This document shows, piece after piece, positions 46,367-57,905 of a stretch of DNA of 64,000 nucleotides. The stretch comes from RPQJ01 sp963706535 (GTDB taxonomy: Bacteria > Pseudomonadota > Gammaproteobacteria > Steroidobacterales > Steroidobacteraceae). The notes beneath the pieces were generated by a model that worked only from the letters and a program-made list of their open reading frames with translations, ran no database searches and had not been told where the DNA came from. The translations under genes were made by a program, and so were the position numbers. Location: assembly GCA_963706535.1 (NCBI GenBank), contig CAVPMU010000024.1:96108-160107 (forward strand), read 5' to 3'. The first letter of the stretch is position 1. Every line of letters begins with the position of its first letter.

Positions 46367-47617
46367 ATGAGCCTGCTGGAAACAACGCTCGCCTTCCTCG
46401 CCCGGCAGGACATCCTGCTGCGGTTCCTGGCGATGGCCCTGAGTGCGCTCGGCGAGTCCCGGGGTCACCACATCGTCGTGCCCGAGGCTTTCGGCACCCT
46501 CGGGGCTGGTGCTGTTCACGTTCTCGGTCGGGACCATGTCGGGCCCGGCGTTCTTCGCATCGCTGCGCAGGGGCTACGGCCCGATCCTCGCGACCATCGC
46601 GATCCTCATCGCCGGCGCCATCGTCGCCGTCGTGGTCGGTCGCCTGCTCGGCCTCGGCAGCGGAGCCATTGCAGGAAGCTTCGCCGGGGCTCTCACCAAC
46701 ACGCCGACGATCGCGTACGCGGTGTACTACGTGTTCGGGGTGCTCGGCCCGCTGCTCGCGTGCAGCCTCGTCCTGCGCCGCCGGGCCCGGGACACGGACG
46801 TACCCCCACCGCTGGTCAGCCGCAGCATCGAGGTTGAAACTTCTGCCGAACCCGGCATCGGCGGCCCCGAGCGACGATGCCCGATTGCGCCGCGGCAACG
46901 TCGTCACCGTGGTCGGCCCGGTGGACCTCGTGGACCAGGTGACGCTGGAGCTTGGCCGTGCCGCAGCGGAACCCCTCGAAGACAGCCGCGGCGCGGCGAC
47001 GTGGACGTGCTGGCGCAGGATGGCTTCGTGCTGCAACCCGGCGATCGGCTGCGCATCATCGCCCCCGGCGAACAGATCCCGGCGGTGACCGCGTTTCTCG
47101 GCGACTCCGAGCGCGGCCTGCTGCTCGGCCACGTCGTGTTTCCGGTGCCGGGCATGTCGCTGACGCTCGGGCCGGCCGCGGGCACGCTGCTGGTCGCGCT
47201 CGTCTTCGGCAAGGTCGCGCGCATCGGTCCGTTCCTGAGACGATGCCGCACACCGCGGGCCAGACCATGGCCGACTTCGGGCTGCTCGGCGTGGCGATCA
47301 CCGTCACCGTCTCGTACGGTCTGGCCGTCGTCCTGCGGCGCTACTTCGGCATGGGGCGGACTCGCGTGTCCGGCGTTCTCGCCGGTGCGCACACCCAGCC
47401 CGCGGTGCTCGCCTTCGCCAACGGCCGCACCGGTTGCGACAGCCGCGTCGCGCAGGGTTATGCGCTGGTGTATCCGGCGGCGCTGATCGCGAAGATCCTG
47501 ATCGCGAAAGTGCTCGGGGCGCTCTGGCCCTCTACGCCTCGACGCAGGTCGAATATATGCTGCGGCATGGACTCGCTGATTGCGGCGGCGGACCGAGTGG
47601 CAAGGTACGCGCCGTGA
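46367..47617 (+). pseudogene. AspT/YidE-type transporter, multiply frameshifted
   Basis: Homology to AspT-family permeases moves through three frames. It runs from MSLLETTLAFLARQDILLR (ATG 46367), to LFTFSVGTMSGPAFFASL and SFAGALTNTPTIAYAVYY, to RRGNVVTVVGPVDLVDQ (first TrkA-C-like part). It then returns to GFVLQPGDRLRIIAPGEQ and GHVVFPVPGMSLTLGP, and finally to GVLAGAHTQPAVLAFA and AALIAKILIAKVLGAL. At least four frame changes are needed, and the second and third membrane helices seem to be missing after the first 40 residues. The final frame continues into the repeat at 47572. The family includes aspartate:alanine antiporters; this copy is dead unless the assembly is wrong. Confidence 0.8.
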
Positions 47618-47796
47618 GACGCCCGAGACGAACCGCTGCGTGACGGTTGCGACGTTTCCGCGGCAACGTCATGGCGTGGCGTATGGGCGGGCTGCGACCA
47701 AGAGGTGTTCATTTCCCATGCTGTGCGCATGGATCATGCGCATGAGTCATGCGCATGGGCTGTGCGCATGACCCTGTGAACGAGACCACCTCGCGG
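47572..47796 (+). repeat. Modular ~230-bp direct repeat, copy 1
   Basis: Shares with 50794-51031, in the same orientation, four blocks. A is about 70 bases beginning ATTGCGGC and running through GGCAAGGT and GAACCGCTGCGTGACGG. B is CGACGTTTCCGCGGCAACGT. C is TGTTCATTTCCC to GGATCATGCGCATGA. D is ACCCTGTGAACGAGACCACC plus TCGCGG. Copy 1 lacks the ~30 bases between A and B found in copy 2 but has two extra ATGCGCAT-type units in block C. I see no transposase or terminal inverted repeat. Confidence 0.9.
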
Positions 47797-47848
47797 TGTG
47801 CCAAGTGAATTGCCAATCCAGCGGAAACGTCCGGCCGCGACCGCCGAC

Positions 47849-48157
47849 CTATTTCAGCGTTTCGTAATACGCGACGAGGTTGGCAACCTCGGCCGGGGTG
47901 AGTCTCTTGGCCGCGCGCGCCATCTTCGCGTCCTTGGTGCGGGCGCCGCTGCGGTACTCGTCCATCGCGGTCTGGAACTCCTTGGCCGTGAGCTTGACGA
48001 TGTCCGGGCTCTCGTCGTCACCCTTGCCGTCCTCGCCATGGCAATCGGAACAGACCTCTTCGGCCTTGGCCTTGCCCGCGGCAACGTCGGCCGCGTAGCC
48101 CGGTGCGCACGCGAGCGCGCCGGCGGCGAGCATCGGCAGCATCTGGGAAATCTTCAT
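47849..48157 (-). CDS. Class I monohaem cytochrome c
   Basis: 102 aa from ATG 48157 (GAGGAGAG upstream), overlapping the triheme stop in an ATGA. Signal peptide MKISQMLPMLAAGALACAPGYAA. Mature protein has one haem motif, EEVCSDCHGEDGKGDDE, and a C-terminal MARAAKRLTPAEVANLVAYYETL with a candidate Met ligand. A small periplasmic electron shuttle, last gene of the four-gene electron-transfer operon. A longer frame to 48277 only reads antisense-like sequence and removes the signal peptide. Confidence 0.9.
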   Translation of the reverse strand: MKISQMLPMLAAGALACAPGYAADVAAGKAKAEEVCSDCHGEDGKGDDESPDIVKLTAKEFQTAMDEYRSGARTKDAKMARAAKRLTPAEVANLVAYYETLK

Positions 48158-48516
48158 CGCGACTCTCCTCGTCCGGTTTGATCGAAACTGTCGAGCGGAA
48201 ACTCCGGCTCCACGTGGCAGCGGTCGCAGTTCTTGCGCGACGCGAACGCCGTCTCGCCGTCGTGGCAGGTGAAGCACGCGTGCTTGCGCTTGTGGTCGGC
48301 CTTGGTGATCTGCACGTTGCGGCCCACGTAGAAGACGTCCATGTGGCAGTTGGAGCAGTGCATGCCCTCGCCGGTGTGCCTGGCGCCCTCGAAGGTCACC
48401 TTGCCCTCGCCATTGCCGTCGAACTCGAGCGTGAAGCCGGGCGGCACCGCCCAGGCCAGCTCGACCACACCGACGGCCAGCGCGACGACTGCCAACGCGA
48501 TCGCCACGCGCCTCAT
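48154..48516 (-). CDS. Triheme c7-like cytochrome
   Basis: 120 aa from ATG 48516, overlapping the DUF2231 stop in an ATGA. N-terminal signal or anchor (RVAIALAVVALAVGVVELAWA). Three haem-c motifs, CSNCH, CFTCH and CDRCH, with extra His residues (RHTGEGMH, KADHKRKHA) that could give bis-His ligation as in cytochrome c7/c3 domains. Low-potential periplasmic electron carrier by analogy. It lies between the membrane protein and the monohaem cytochrome in a strictly overlapping operon, so it probably passes electrons between membrane and soluble partner. Confidence 0.88.
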   Translation of the reverse strand: MRRVAIALAVVALAVGVVELAWAVPPGFTLEFDGNGEGKVTFEGARHTGEGMHCSNCHMDVFYVGRNVQITKADHKRKHACFTCHDGETAFASRKNCDRCHVEPEFPLDSFDQTGRGESR

Positions 48517-49097
48517 CGTCCGGCCTCCGGCTGCCGTGCCTGGGGCGTGCGTCCGCGCGTGGCGAGGAATGCCAGCACCGGCATCGCCACGATCACCACG
48601 GCCAGCGAGGCGAGCACCCAGGTCGGCAGGTAGAAGGTGTGGTACACGTCCCAGCCGAAAGGTCGCAGCAGTTCGCTCAGGTAGGCGGGCGCGCCGTGCA
48701 GGTGGCCGCCGAGGGTGCCGGTGGCCGCGAGCTGGCTCGCGCCGAGGATGCCGAGACCCACCATGATCAGGCGGTTGATGACCGTCTCCCAGACTCGCTC
48801 GCCGACCCGCCAGCGCAGGAACAGCAGCGCGGCCCAGGAACCGAGCGACCAGCTCGCGGCGATCATGTGATTGCGGCCGAGCGGCGTGGTCTGCAGCGTT
48901 TCGGGCGGCCAGACCATCAGGCCGAGGCTGTAGGACGCGAGCCCGGTGGCCACGCCGAGCACCAGCAGCGACACCAGCACGCGGTCGAAGGCACGCGCCA
49001 GCGGGCCGTCCGACAAAGCGCGGAACAGGATGATTCCGGAACTCACGGTCCACAGCGCGACCGGGAAATGCACCATGATGGCGTGATACGGGCCCAT
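48513..49097 (-). CDS. DUF2231-family integral membrane protein
   Basis: 194 aa from ATG 49097. Starts GPYHAIMVHFPVALW, the N-terminal HxxxVHFP signature of DUF2231, and has four to five membrane helices. Histidines H5, H10, GRNH and GGHLHG could ligate haem b or a metal. Function of the family is unproven; its members often accompany cytochromes. Here it overlaps the triheme cytochrome gene (ATGA) and starts 4 bp after the haem-binding protein gene, which makes it the probable membrane partner of the system. Confidence 0.85.
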   Translation of the reverse strand: MGPYHAIMVHFPVALWTVSSGIILFRALSDGPLARAFDRVLVSLLVLGVATGLASYSLGLMVWPPETLQTTPLGRNHMIAASWSLGSWAALLFLRWRVGERVWETVINRLIMVGLGILGASQLAATGTLGGHLHGAPAYLSELLRPFGWDVYHTFYLPTWVLASLAVVIVAMPVLAFLATRGRTPQARQPEAGR

Positions 49098-49101
49098 CGG
49101 A

Positions 49102-50442
49102 TCAGTCCTCCCGCCGGCCGATCAGCAGGCTGATCGAGAACACGAAACTCGCGACCAGCAGCACGCCCCCGGCCAGGCTCGCCAGCCAATGCCGGCGTAT
49201 TTCGCGATCGAACTCGAGTTCGACGGCGTACTCGGCGAGCTGCGTCTCCTTGTGGCGGTATTTCACCGGCACGCCCTTGGCGATGTACTTCGAACCGGCG
49301 TGGACCCCGCTCGGAGTCCTCTGCCAGCTCACCTGGCCCGGGTAGAACAGGATCACCTCGCGCGTGTCGATGCCGCTCCAGTCCGGCGCGTCCCCGGCGA
49401 TGCGGGCAGCCATGACGTCGGCCTGGCGCCCGAGGCCCACCTGCAGCGGCAGCGAGACGTAGTGCCAGCGACTGGCGCGCGCGTCGCGGTGCACCGACAG
49501 CGCGATGCTGTAGACACCCTGGTCGCGCAGGATCTTGTCCTCCAGCGGATAGCCCGTGTCGAGCGCGCGAACCAGCGTGACGTCCCAGTACCCGTCGGCC
49601 CAGCGGCCCTCGCCGAGCACGCGGATGTCGGCGCGCGAACCGCTCGGCTGGCTCAGCACCTGGCCGGGAATCACGTCGCCCTCGCGCCACTCGTGCGCCG
49701 CGTCGAACGGCACCGCGGCGTCCGCGGAGAGGTAATACGGTTGCTCGCTGCCGGCGCGGGCCGGGTCGAACATCCAGCGCGGCTGGCCGGCGTCGTTGTC
49801 CCAGTTGCTGAAGAACGCGGGGTCCCCCGAGTCGTACAGCCGGTACCAGGCGATGAGCTGGTCGTCGCCGTGGCCGAGCGGGTTCGAGAGCTGCGCGCGC
49901 CAGCTCCAGAGGTCGAGGAAGTAGCCTGCGCGACGCTGGTCGTCGAGGGTGGCCTGGTCGACGATCGAGTACCAGTCGGCGGGGTCCTTCCGCGTGGCCG
50001 GCAGGTACTTGCGCCGATGCGCGGCCTCGGCCGGCGAGCCCGTGAAGTCGCGCATGTTGGCGCCGACGGTGATGAAGCCACCGTAGCGCTGGAACTCCGG
50101 CACGCCGCCGTCGTCGAGCATCATGGCCAGGCGGTCCTCGGCGATGCCGTCCGGGTCCGAGCCGATGGGCGTGCGCGTGCGCCGCTGCCACTTGCCATCG
50201 GTGTAGCGCAGCACCTCCGAGACGACGTGCGGTCGTTTCGCCGGCCAGCGATAGTGGAAGAACACCTGCGTGTCGTTGTAGGCGACCTGCAGCGTGAGCG
50301 GCATGGTCAGCTCATCGGGAATCCAGACGTTGCGCGCGGGATCGTTGCGCACGACGCCGGTGCTGTGCGTGCCGAGCGCCAGCAGCATGGCGACCGCGAA
50401 CAGCGCGGCCACGACGAGAATTGCATTACGGGGGCGAAGCAT
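49102..50442 (-). CDS. Ethylbenzene-dehydrogenase-related haem-binding protein
   Basis: 446 aa from ATG 50442 (GGGAG upstream). N-terminal membrane/signal segment (ILVVAALFAVAMLLALG), a large exported domain, and a C-terminal membrane helix (LASLAGGVLLVASFVFSISLLIG). The exported part has the features of the EB_dh domain that in type II DMSO-reductase-family gamma subunits binds haem b: MPLTLQVAYNDTQVFFHYRW, GGFITVGANMRDF, GYWDVTLVRAL, YSIALSVHRD. No catalytic molybdenum subunit is encoded beside it. First gene of the four-gene electron-transfer operon, behind an FNR-type box. Confidence 0.82.
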   Translation of the reverse strand: MLRPRNAILVVAALFAVAMLLALGTHSTGVVRNDPARNVWIPDELTMPLTLQVAYNDTQVFFHYRWPAKRPHVVSEVLRYTDGKWQRRTRTPIGSDPDGIAEDRLAMMLDDGGVPEFQRYGGFITVGANMRDFTGSPAEAAHRRKYLPATRKDPADWYSIVDQATLDDQRRAGYFLDLWSWRAQLSNPLGHGDDQLIAWYRLYDSGDPAFFSNWDNDAGQPRWMFDPARAGSEQPYYLSADAAVPFDAAHEWREGDVIPGQVLSQPSGSRADIRVLGEGRWADGYWDVTLVRALDTGYPLEDKILRDQGVYSIALSVHRDARASRWHYVSLPLQVGLGRQADVMAARIAGDAPDWSGIDTREVILFYPGQVSWQRTPSGVHAGSKYIAKGVPVKYRHKETQLAEYAVELEFDREIRRHWLASLAGGVLLVASFVFSISLLIGRRED

Positions 50443-50472
50443 GCCCGACTCCCTGAGCCTGGTTGCAGCCCG

Positions 50473-50514
50473 AATGTAGGCGCGTGCGAGGCCCGGGACA
50501 TTGACCGAGGTCAA
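50473..50514 (-). promoter_or_regulatory. FNR/DNR-type box and -10 of the electron-transfer operon
   Basis: TTGAC-CGAG-GTCAA (50501-50514) is a perfect palindrome matching the TTGAY-N4-RTCAA consensus of FNR/DNR regulators. On the minus strand TACATT (50478-50473) can serve as -10, placing the transcription start near 50466, 41-42 bases from the box centre. That is the class II activator spacing. The resulting leader would be about 24 nt before the ATG at 50442. Confidence 0.65.
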
Positions 50515-50585
50515 TTGCGGTGCAGCACGTGGCGCACCACGCAGGACTCAAACTGGACTGAGAATTCTTTACACGAGCGCGCGCC

Positions 50586-50793
50586 ATGGAATCGACGGCA
50601 ACCTCCAGCGACTGGCCGGACCAGTTCCGCCTTCACGTGCAGAACCACAAGTGGTCCGCGGCCGGGCTGGCCGTCGGGTTGCTGGTCGTACTGGTCCTGC
50701 TCGTGCAGAGCCTGGCGCGCGTCGAGGGCAACCTGCTCGGCCGCCCGGCGCATCGGCTTCGGCGTCAGCAGCCTCGAGTCCGATGGGGCGGAT
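50586..50793 (+). CDS. Truncated small membrane-protein gene, unknown
   Basis: ATG 50586 opens a frame divergent from the haem-binding protein gene. It starts MESTATSSDWPDQFRLHVQN and contains one membrane helix (WSAAGLAVGLLVVLVLLVQS), then RVEGNLLGRP. After that the frame turns arginine-rich and runs into repeat copy 2. Another frame reads RIGFGVSSLESDGADLVY at the same place, suggesting a frameshift before the truncation. I do not recognise the family. It looks like the 5' piece of a gene cut by the repeat insertion. Confidence 0.45.
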
Positions 50794-51031
50794 CTCGTCT
50801 ATTGCGGCCGCGGACCGAGTGGCAAGGTTTGCGCCGTGAGACGCCCCAGACGAACCGCTGCGTGACGGCATGCGCGAGCATCGCGTCGGACATCAGAGAT
50901 CGAGCACGACGTTTCCGCGGCAACGTTGGGGGCGGGCGTGGCGGATGGGCGCGCTTGGGCCAGGAGTGTTCATTTCCCGTGCCGTGTGCATGGATCATGC
51001 GCATGACCCTGTGAACGAGACCACCTCGCGG
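50794..51031 (+). repeat. Modular ~230-bp direct repeat, copy 2
   Basis: Same orientation as 47572-47796 and ending at the same base pattern (ACCTCGCGG). Contains blocks A to D with a ~30-base insertion between A and B and only one ATGCGCAT unit in block C. The two copies enclose 2,997 bp carrying the entire electron-transfer operon and its promoter. Confidence 0.9.
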
Positions 51032-51169
51032 GGTCGAGCTCGATCACTTTCACGTCGAAGCCGCCAAGCGAGCCGAAGCGGAACTCGATGACGCCGCCGA
51101 CATGGAAGGTGCCCCGCAGGTTTCGGCCGGAGAGGCCTTGATCTCGATCCTGTGCAGGATGTCAGCCAT
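51032..51169 (-). pseudogene. SRPBCC (START/AHSA1-like) gene remnant
   Basis: ATG 51169 with a perfect AGGAGG begins MADILHRIEIKASPAE, the usual N-terminus of SRPBCC proteins. The frame then changes and continues FHVGGVIEFRFGSLGGFDV KVIELDP, the family's next strand region. About 25-30 residues expected between these are missing, and the sequence stops at the right edge of repeat copy 2. SRPBCC proteins bind hydrophobic ligands or act as co-chaperones; this fragment is not functional. Confidence 0.7.
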
Positions 51170-52363
51170 TTTCGATCCTCCTGTCTGGGTCGCGCACAGT
51201 GTCGACGACGCGCAGCGCAGGGTGGGAGTGACAAGTCTGGCGGGATTTCCGTGCTGGTGGCGGCGGCAAGCGACCGCTCGCCGCAAGCTCACGCGCGCTC
51301 GAAGCGGGCGACCGTCTCCACGTGCTCGGTGAACGGCATCAGGTTGAACGCGGTGAGGTCGCCCAGGCGCAACGTGCCGCCGGAGGTCAGGCGCTCGGTG
51401 TCGCGCAGCAATGACTCGAGCCCGCAGCTCACGTACAGGAACAGTTCCGGCGGCTGCGCAGCGAGCCGCTCGAGCAGTTCGCGATCGAGTCCCTTGCGCG
51501 GCGGGTCCGCGATTACGACCTCAGCCTCCGATGCAGCCTCCAGCGCCGCACCCGCCGGGCCCGGCACGACCTCGACCTTCGCGCGACTGTCCGGATCGAG
51601 CGTCGCGAGGCCGAGCGCCATGCCCTGCAGCGAATGCGGCGCCACCTCGTTCATGCGCAGCTGCCGCAGGCGCGGCAGCAGTGACAGGCCGATGGCGCCA
51701 ACGCCCGCGTAGAACTCGGCGACACACGCTCCCGCGGGAACCTGCGCGTCGAGGTGCTCGACGATGCGTTGCGCGATATCGAGATTGTTCTGGCCGAAGG
51801 CACCCGGCGGGTAATGCACTGCGTTGCCGCGGAAACGCTCGATCACGCTGTCCGGCCCGCACCACTTGATGAATTCGGGACCCAGGATCGCGTTCGAGCG
51901 CTCGCAATGGGCGTTGAACCAAAGGCTGTGCAGCTCACTGCCGAGTCCGTCGCGTACGAGGTCGAGGCACGCTGCGAGCGGCTCGAGCGACGGACTGTTG
52001 GCGACGAGCACGACCTGCGCCGATTGAGAGGCGCGCTCCACCACCACCTGCAGGTAACGCGCGAGCCCCAGGTGCGGGCCTTCCGCATAGGGCGCGATAT
52101 CGGCGTCGACGAGTGCACGGCGCACGACGGCGACGACGCGATTGACCAGTGGATGCTGCACGCTGCACTCGGGGATCGATACCACCCGATGCGTGCCGGC
52201 CTGGAACATCCCGATCCTGGGCGAACCCCGGCGGCCGCGGATGGCCAGCCGCGCGCGGAGCCGGAACCCATTCGTCGCACCCGAGACCTCGGCCACGCGA
52301 GGCAGTCCATGCTGGCGCGCCAGCGCCTCGAGCGCCTGGCGTGCCGCAGGGGCGATGCCCGGT

Positions 52364-55165
<2,802 letters not shown>

Positions 55166-55181
55166 GTGCGCGGTGGCTCGT

Positions 55182-56321
55182 CTATCCGAAACTGAAGCGC
55201 CCATCCAGGAACAGCTTGCGGCAGGCATCGACGACGGTCGGGTCGTAGCGAGTGCCGCGCCCGGCCGCGAGTTCCTCGAGTGCCCGGTTCAGGCCGACGG
55301 CGGGCCGGTAGGGCCGGTGCGAAACCATCGCCTCCATCACGTCGGCGACCGCGAGAATCCCGGCCTCGGTCATGATCTGCCCGCCCCGCAGGCCACGCGG
55401 ATATCCGGAACCGTCGAGCCGCTCGTGGTGCTGCCGGGCCATTTCGGCGACCGGCCACGGGAAGTCGATGCTGCTCAGTATTTCGTAGCCGATCTGCGCG
55501 TGGGACCGCAGCAGGGTGTGTTCGATCTGGGTCAACTTGCCCGGCTTGGTCAGGATTTCCGCGGGCAGTGCGATCTTGCCCACGTCGTGGAGATGGCCGC
55601 CGATGCGCAGGCCCTCGAGCTGGTCGTCGTCGAGGCCGAGCGCCTCGCCGATGGCCGCCGCGAGGTCGCCGACCCGGCGCTCGTGCCCGATCGTGTACGG
55701 ATCGCGGCACTCGACCATCTTCGAGATCGTCTCCACCACGGCATCGAACATCTGGCGCTTGCGTGCGTCGCTCGCGCGCAGCCGGGCATTGGCAGCCTCG
55801 AGTTCCTCGATCTTCTCCTCGAGCTTGCGGTTCACCACGCCGGCGTGGCGCTGGTGGAACTCGCGCTCGCCGAGTCGCTCGAAGCGCTGGGTCGCCTCGA
55901 AGCGGTCCCCCTCGTCGAGGATCTCCGCGACGACTGCGCGGAGGGCCGGCGCCTCGAAGGGCTTCAGCAGCACGCGTGCCGCGCCGATCTCCGCCGCGAA
56001 CTCGCGGTCATGCTGCTCGCCATAGGTCGCCGTGACGAAGACGAAGGGCACGTGCCGGAGGACCGCGTGTTCCTGCAGGCGGCGGCAGAACTCGAACCCG
56101 TCCATGTTCGGCATCAGCATGTCCGACAGGATCAGGTCCGGTGCACTGGCCAGAGCGAGGTCGAGTGCATCCCGGCCGTTCCTGGCCTCGACGACCCGGT
56201 GCCCCATGCGCTCCACGATCGTGCGCACGAGCATGCGTTCGTCCGCGTGATCGTCCACGACCAGTACCGCGGCCGCGAGGCATGCGTCCGATGATCTGCG
56301 GGCAAGCGGCGCCAGTAGCAT
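55182..56321 (-). CDS. HD-GYP response regulator (predicted c-di-GMP phosphodiesterase)
   Basis: 379 aa from ATG 56321. An N-terminal receiver has VLVVDDHADERM and the acceptor Asp67 in LILSDMLMPNMDG. A coiled-coil linker (LEEKIEELEAANARLRASDARK) follows, then an HD-GYP domain with GGHLHDVGKIALP (HD) and HHERLDGSGYPRG (GYP), all intact. HD-GYP proteins hydrolyse c-di-GMP; phosphorylation probably controls the output. It lies immediately upstream of the hybrid kinase with Hpt and divergent from a CHASE3 kinase, and shares c-di-GMP signalling with the GGDEF-EAL protein at 13.8 kb. Confidence 0.93.
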   Translation of the reverse strand: MLLAPLARRSSDACLAAAVLVVDDHADERMLVRTIVERMGHRVVEARNGRDALDLALASAPDLILSDMLMPNMDGFEFCRRLQEHAVLRHVPFVFVTATYGEQHDREFAAEIGAARVLLKPFEAPALRAVVAEILDEGDRFEATQRFERLGEREFHQRHAGVVNRKLEEKIEELEAANARLRASDARKRQMFDAVVETISKMVECRDPYTIGHERRVGDLAAAIGEALGLDDDQLEGLRIGGHLHDVGKIALPAEILTKPGKLTQIEHTLLRSHAQIGYEILSSIDFPWPVAEMARQHHERLDGSGYPRGLRGGQIMTEAGILAVADVMEAMVSHRPYRPAVGLNRALEELAAGRGTRYDPTVVDACRKLFLDGRFSFG

Positions 56322-56495
56322 GTCGTGTCATCCCCCCATCCGTGCAGGGCGCCAATCTAGGCGCGTCGCCGCGTCGCGGGAGGCAGATGCGTCCGAATTG
56401 GCCGCAATGCATGCACGACGGGACCCGCGTAATACGCTTATGTCGCATTGCCAGAGGCTGCCGAGGGGTTAGACTCGGACTGGGGCCCCGATCAC

Positions 56496-57905
56496 ATGTG
56501 GCAACAGTTCCCCCGCAGCATTGCGTACACGACCGCGGCGACGATCACGCTGCTGCTGGCGGGCAGCTGCACCGCGCAACACAGCCTGCGGACGCTGGCC
56601 GAGAGCACCCTCTGGGAACAGCACACGCGCGACGTGTTGCGACAGCTGACGCTGGTATTGTCGACGCTGCAGGATGCCGAGATCGGCCAGCGCGGCTTCC
56701 TGCTGACCGGCGACCCGGCCTTCCTGGCGCCCCATGACCACGCGATCCGGGAGATCGAATCCTCCACGGCGACGCTGCGGCAACTGGTCCGCGACAACCC
56801 CGGCCAGCAGCGCAGCCTCGACCGCCTCGACGGACTGATCGCCGCGCGCCTCGAGAGGATCGCGGCCACGATAGAACTGGTGCGCGACGGGCGCCAGCCG
56901 CAGGCCGTCGCGCTGGTCGCAGCAGGCGGCGGGATGCGCACCATGAACGACATCCGGAGTCTGCTCGCGCAGATGGAACGGGGAGAATACGCGTTGCTCG
57001 AAGCGCGGATGCGGCAGGGCGACGCCGCCCGGCGCCGTCTGCAGCTCGCCCTGTTCGGCCTGGTCGGCATGGCCCTCGCGCTGGTCGCGATGCTCTGCGC
57101 CGTGAGCCTGCGCGAGTTGCGGGCAGCGGCGCAGGCACGCTTCGACCTCCTCGCGGCGAACCAGCAGCTCGAACGGCGAGTGGAAGAACGGACGGTCGCG
57201 CTGCGGCTGGCCAACGAGGAACTCGAGTCGTTCGCGTACTCCGTGTCCCATGACCTGCGCGCGCCCTTGCGCGCGGTGTCCGGCTTCGCGCAGATCCTCG
57301 CCCGCCGCCACCGTGACGACCTGAACGAGGAAGGCCGGCACTACATGGACAACGTCGTCGCGGCGGGCGCACGCATGGGCGCGCTGATCGACGACCTGCT
57401 GCACTACTCACGCGTCGGGCGCAGCGCCATCCGCTCGCAACCGGTAGCGCTCGCCCCCCTCGTGCAGCAGGTCCTCGGCACGCTCACGAAGCGCATCGAG
57501 TCCTCCGGCGCGCTGGTCGAGGTCGTCGAGCCGCTCGCCACGCCGGTGGGCGACACGACGCTGGTCGGCCAGGTTCTCGCGAACCTGATCGAGAATGCCT
57601 TGACCTACCAGCAGCCCGGGGTGGCACCGCGAATCCGCGTCGCCGCGCGGCAGGAGGGCGAGGCAGTCGTGATCGAAATCGAGGACAACGGCATCGGCAT
57701 TCCCGTCGAATACCAGCAGAAGGTGTTCGAAGTATTCCAGCGCCTGCACGGCGACGAGCAGTATCCGGGCACGGGCATCGGGCTCGCGATCGTGCGCAAG
57801 GCGGCGCGGATGATGGGCGGCGACGTGACGGTCGAATCGCAGCTGTCCCGCGGCAGTACGTTCAGGGTTCGACTGCCGGCCACCTCCACCGGGAGCCCCT
57901 CGTGA
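56496..57905 (+). CDS. CHASE3-domain membrane histidine kinase
   Basis: 469 aa from ATG 56496 (MWQQFPRSIAYTTAATITLLLAG starts a membrane helix). The periplasmic CHASE3 domain (about 40-185) has LVLSTLQDAEIGQRGFLLTGDP. A second helix (LFGLVGMALALVAMLCAVSL), a coiled coil and then HisKA with SYSVSHDLRAPLRAV-like sequence (FAYSVSHDLRAPLRAVSGF) and HATPase with NLIENALTYQQ and GTGIGLAIVRK follow. The stop overlaps the response-regulator start in a GTGA. A cognate two-component pair with the next gene. Confidence 0.92.
   Translation: MWQQFPRSIAYTTAATITLLLAGSCTAQHSLRTLAESTLWEQHTRDVLRQLTLVLSTLQDAEIGQRGFLLTGDPAFLAPHDHAIREIESSTATLRQLVRDNPGQQRSLDRLDGLIAARLERIAATIELVRDGRQPQAVALVAAGGGMRTMNDIRSLLAQMERGEYALLEARMRQGDAARRRLQLALFGLVGMALALVAMLCAVSLRELRAAAQARFDLLAANQQLERRVEERTVALRLANEELESFAYSVSHDLRAPLRAVSGFAQILARRHRDDLNEEGRHYMDNVVAAGARMGALIDDLLHYSRVGRSAIRSQPVALAPLVQQVLGTLTKRIESSGALVEVVEPLATPVGDTTLVGQVLANLIENALTYQQPGVAPRIRVAARQEGEAVVIEIEDNGIGIPVEYQQKVFEVFQRLHGDEQYPGTGIGLAIVRKAARMMGGDVTVESQLSRGSTFRVRLPATSTGSPS

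Noticed and set aside
47572..51031. Composite transposon or insertion sequence
   Set aside because: No transposase, no terminal inverted repeats and no target-site duplication were found at either repeat copy; only the direct repeats are supported.
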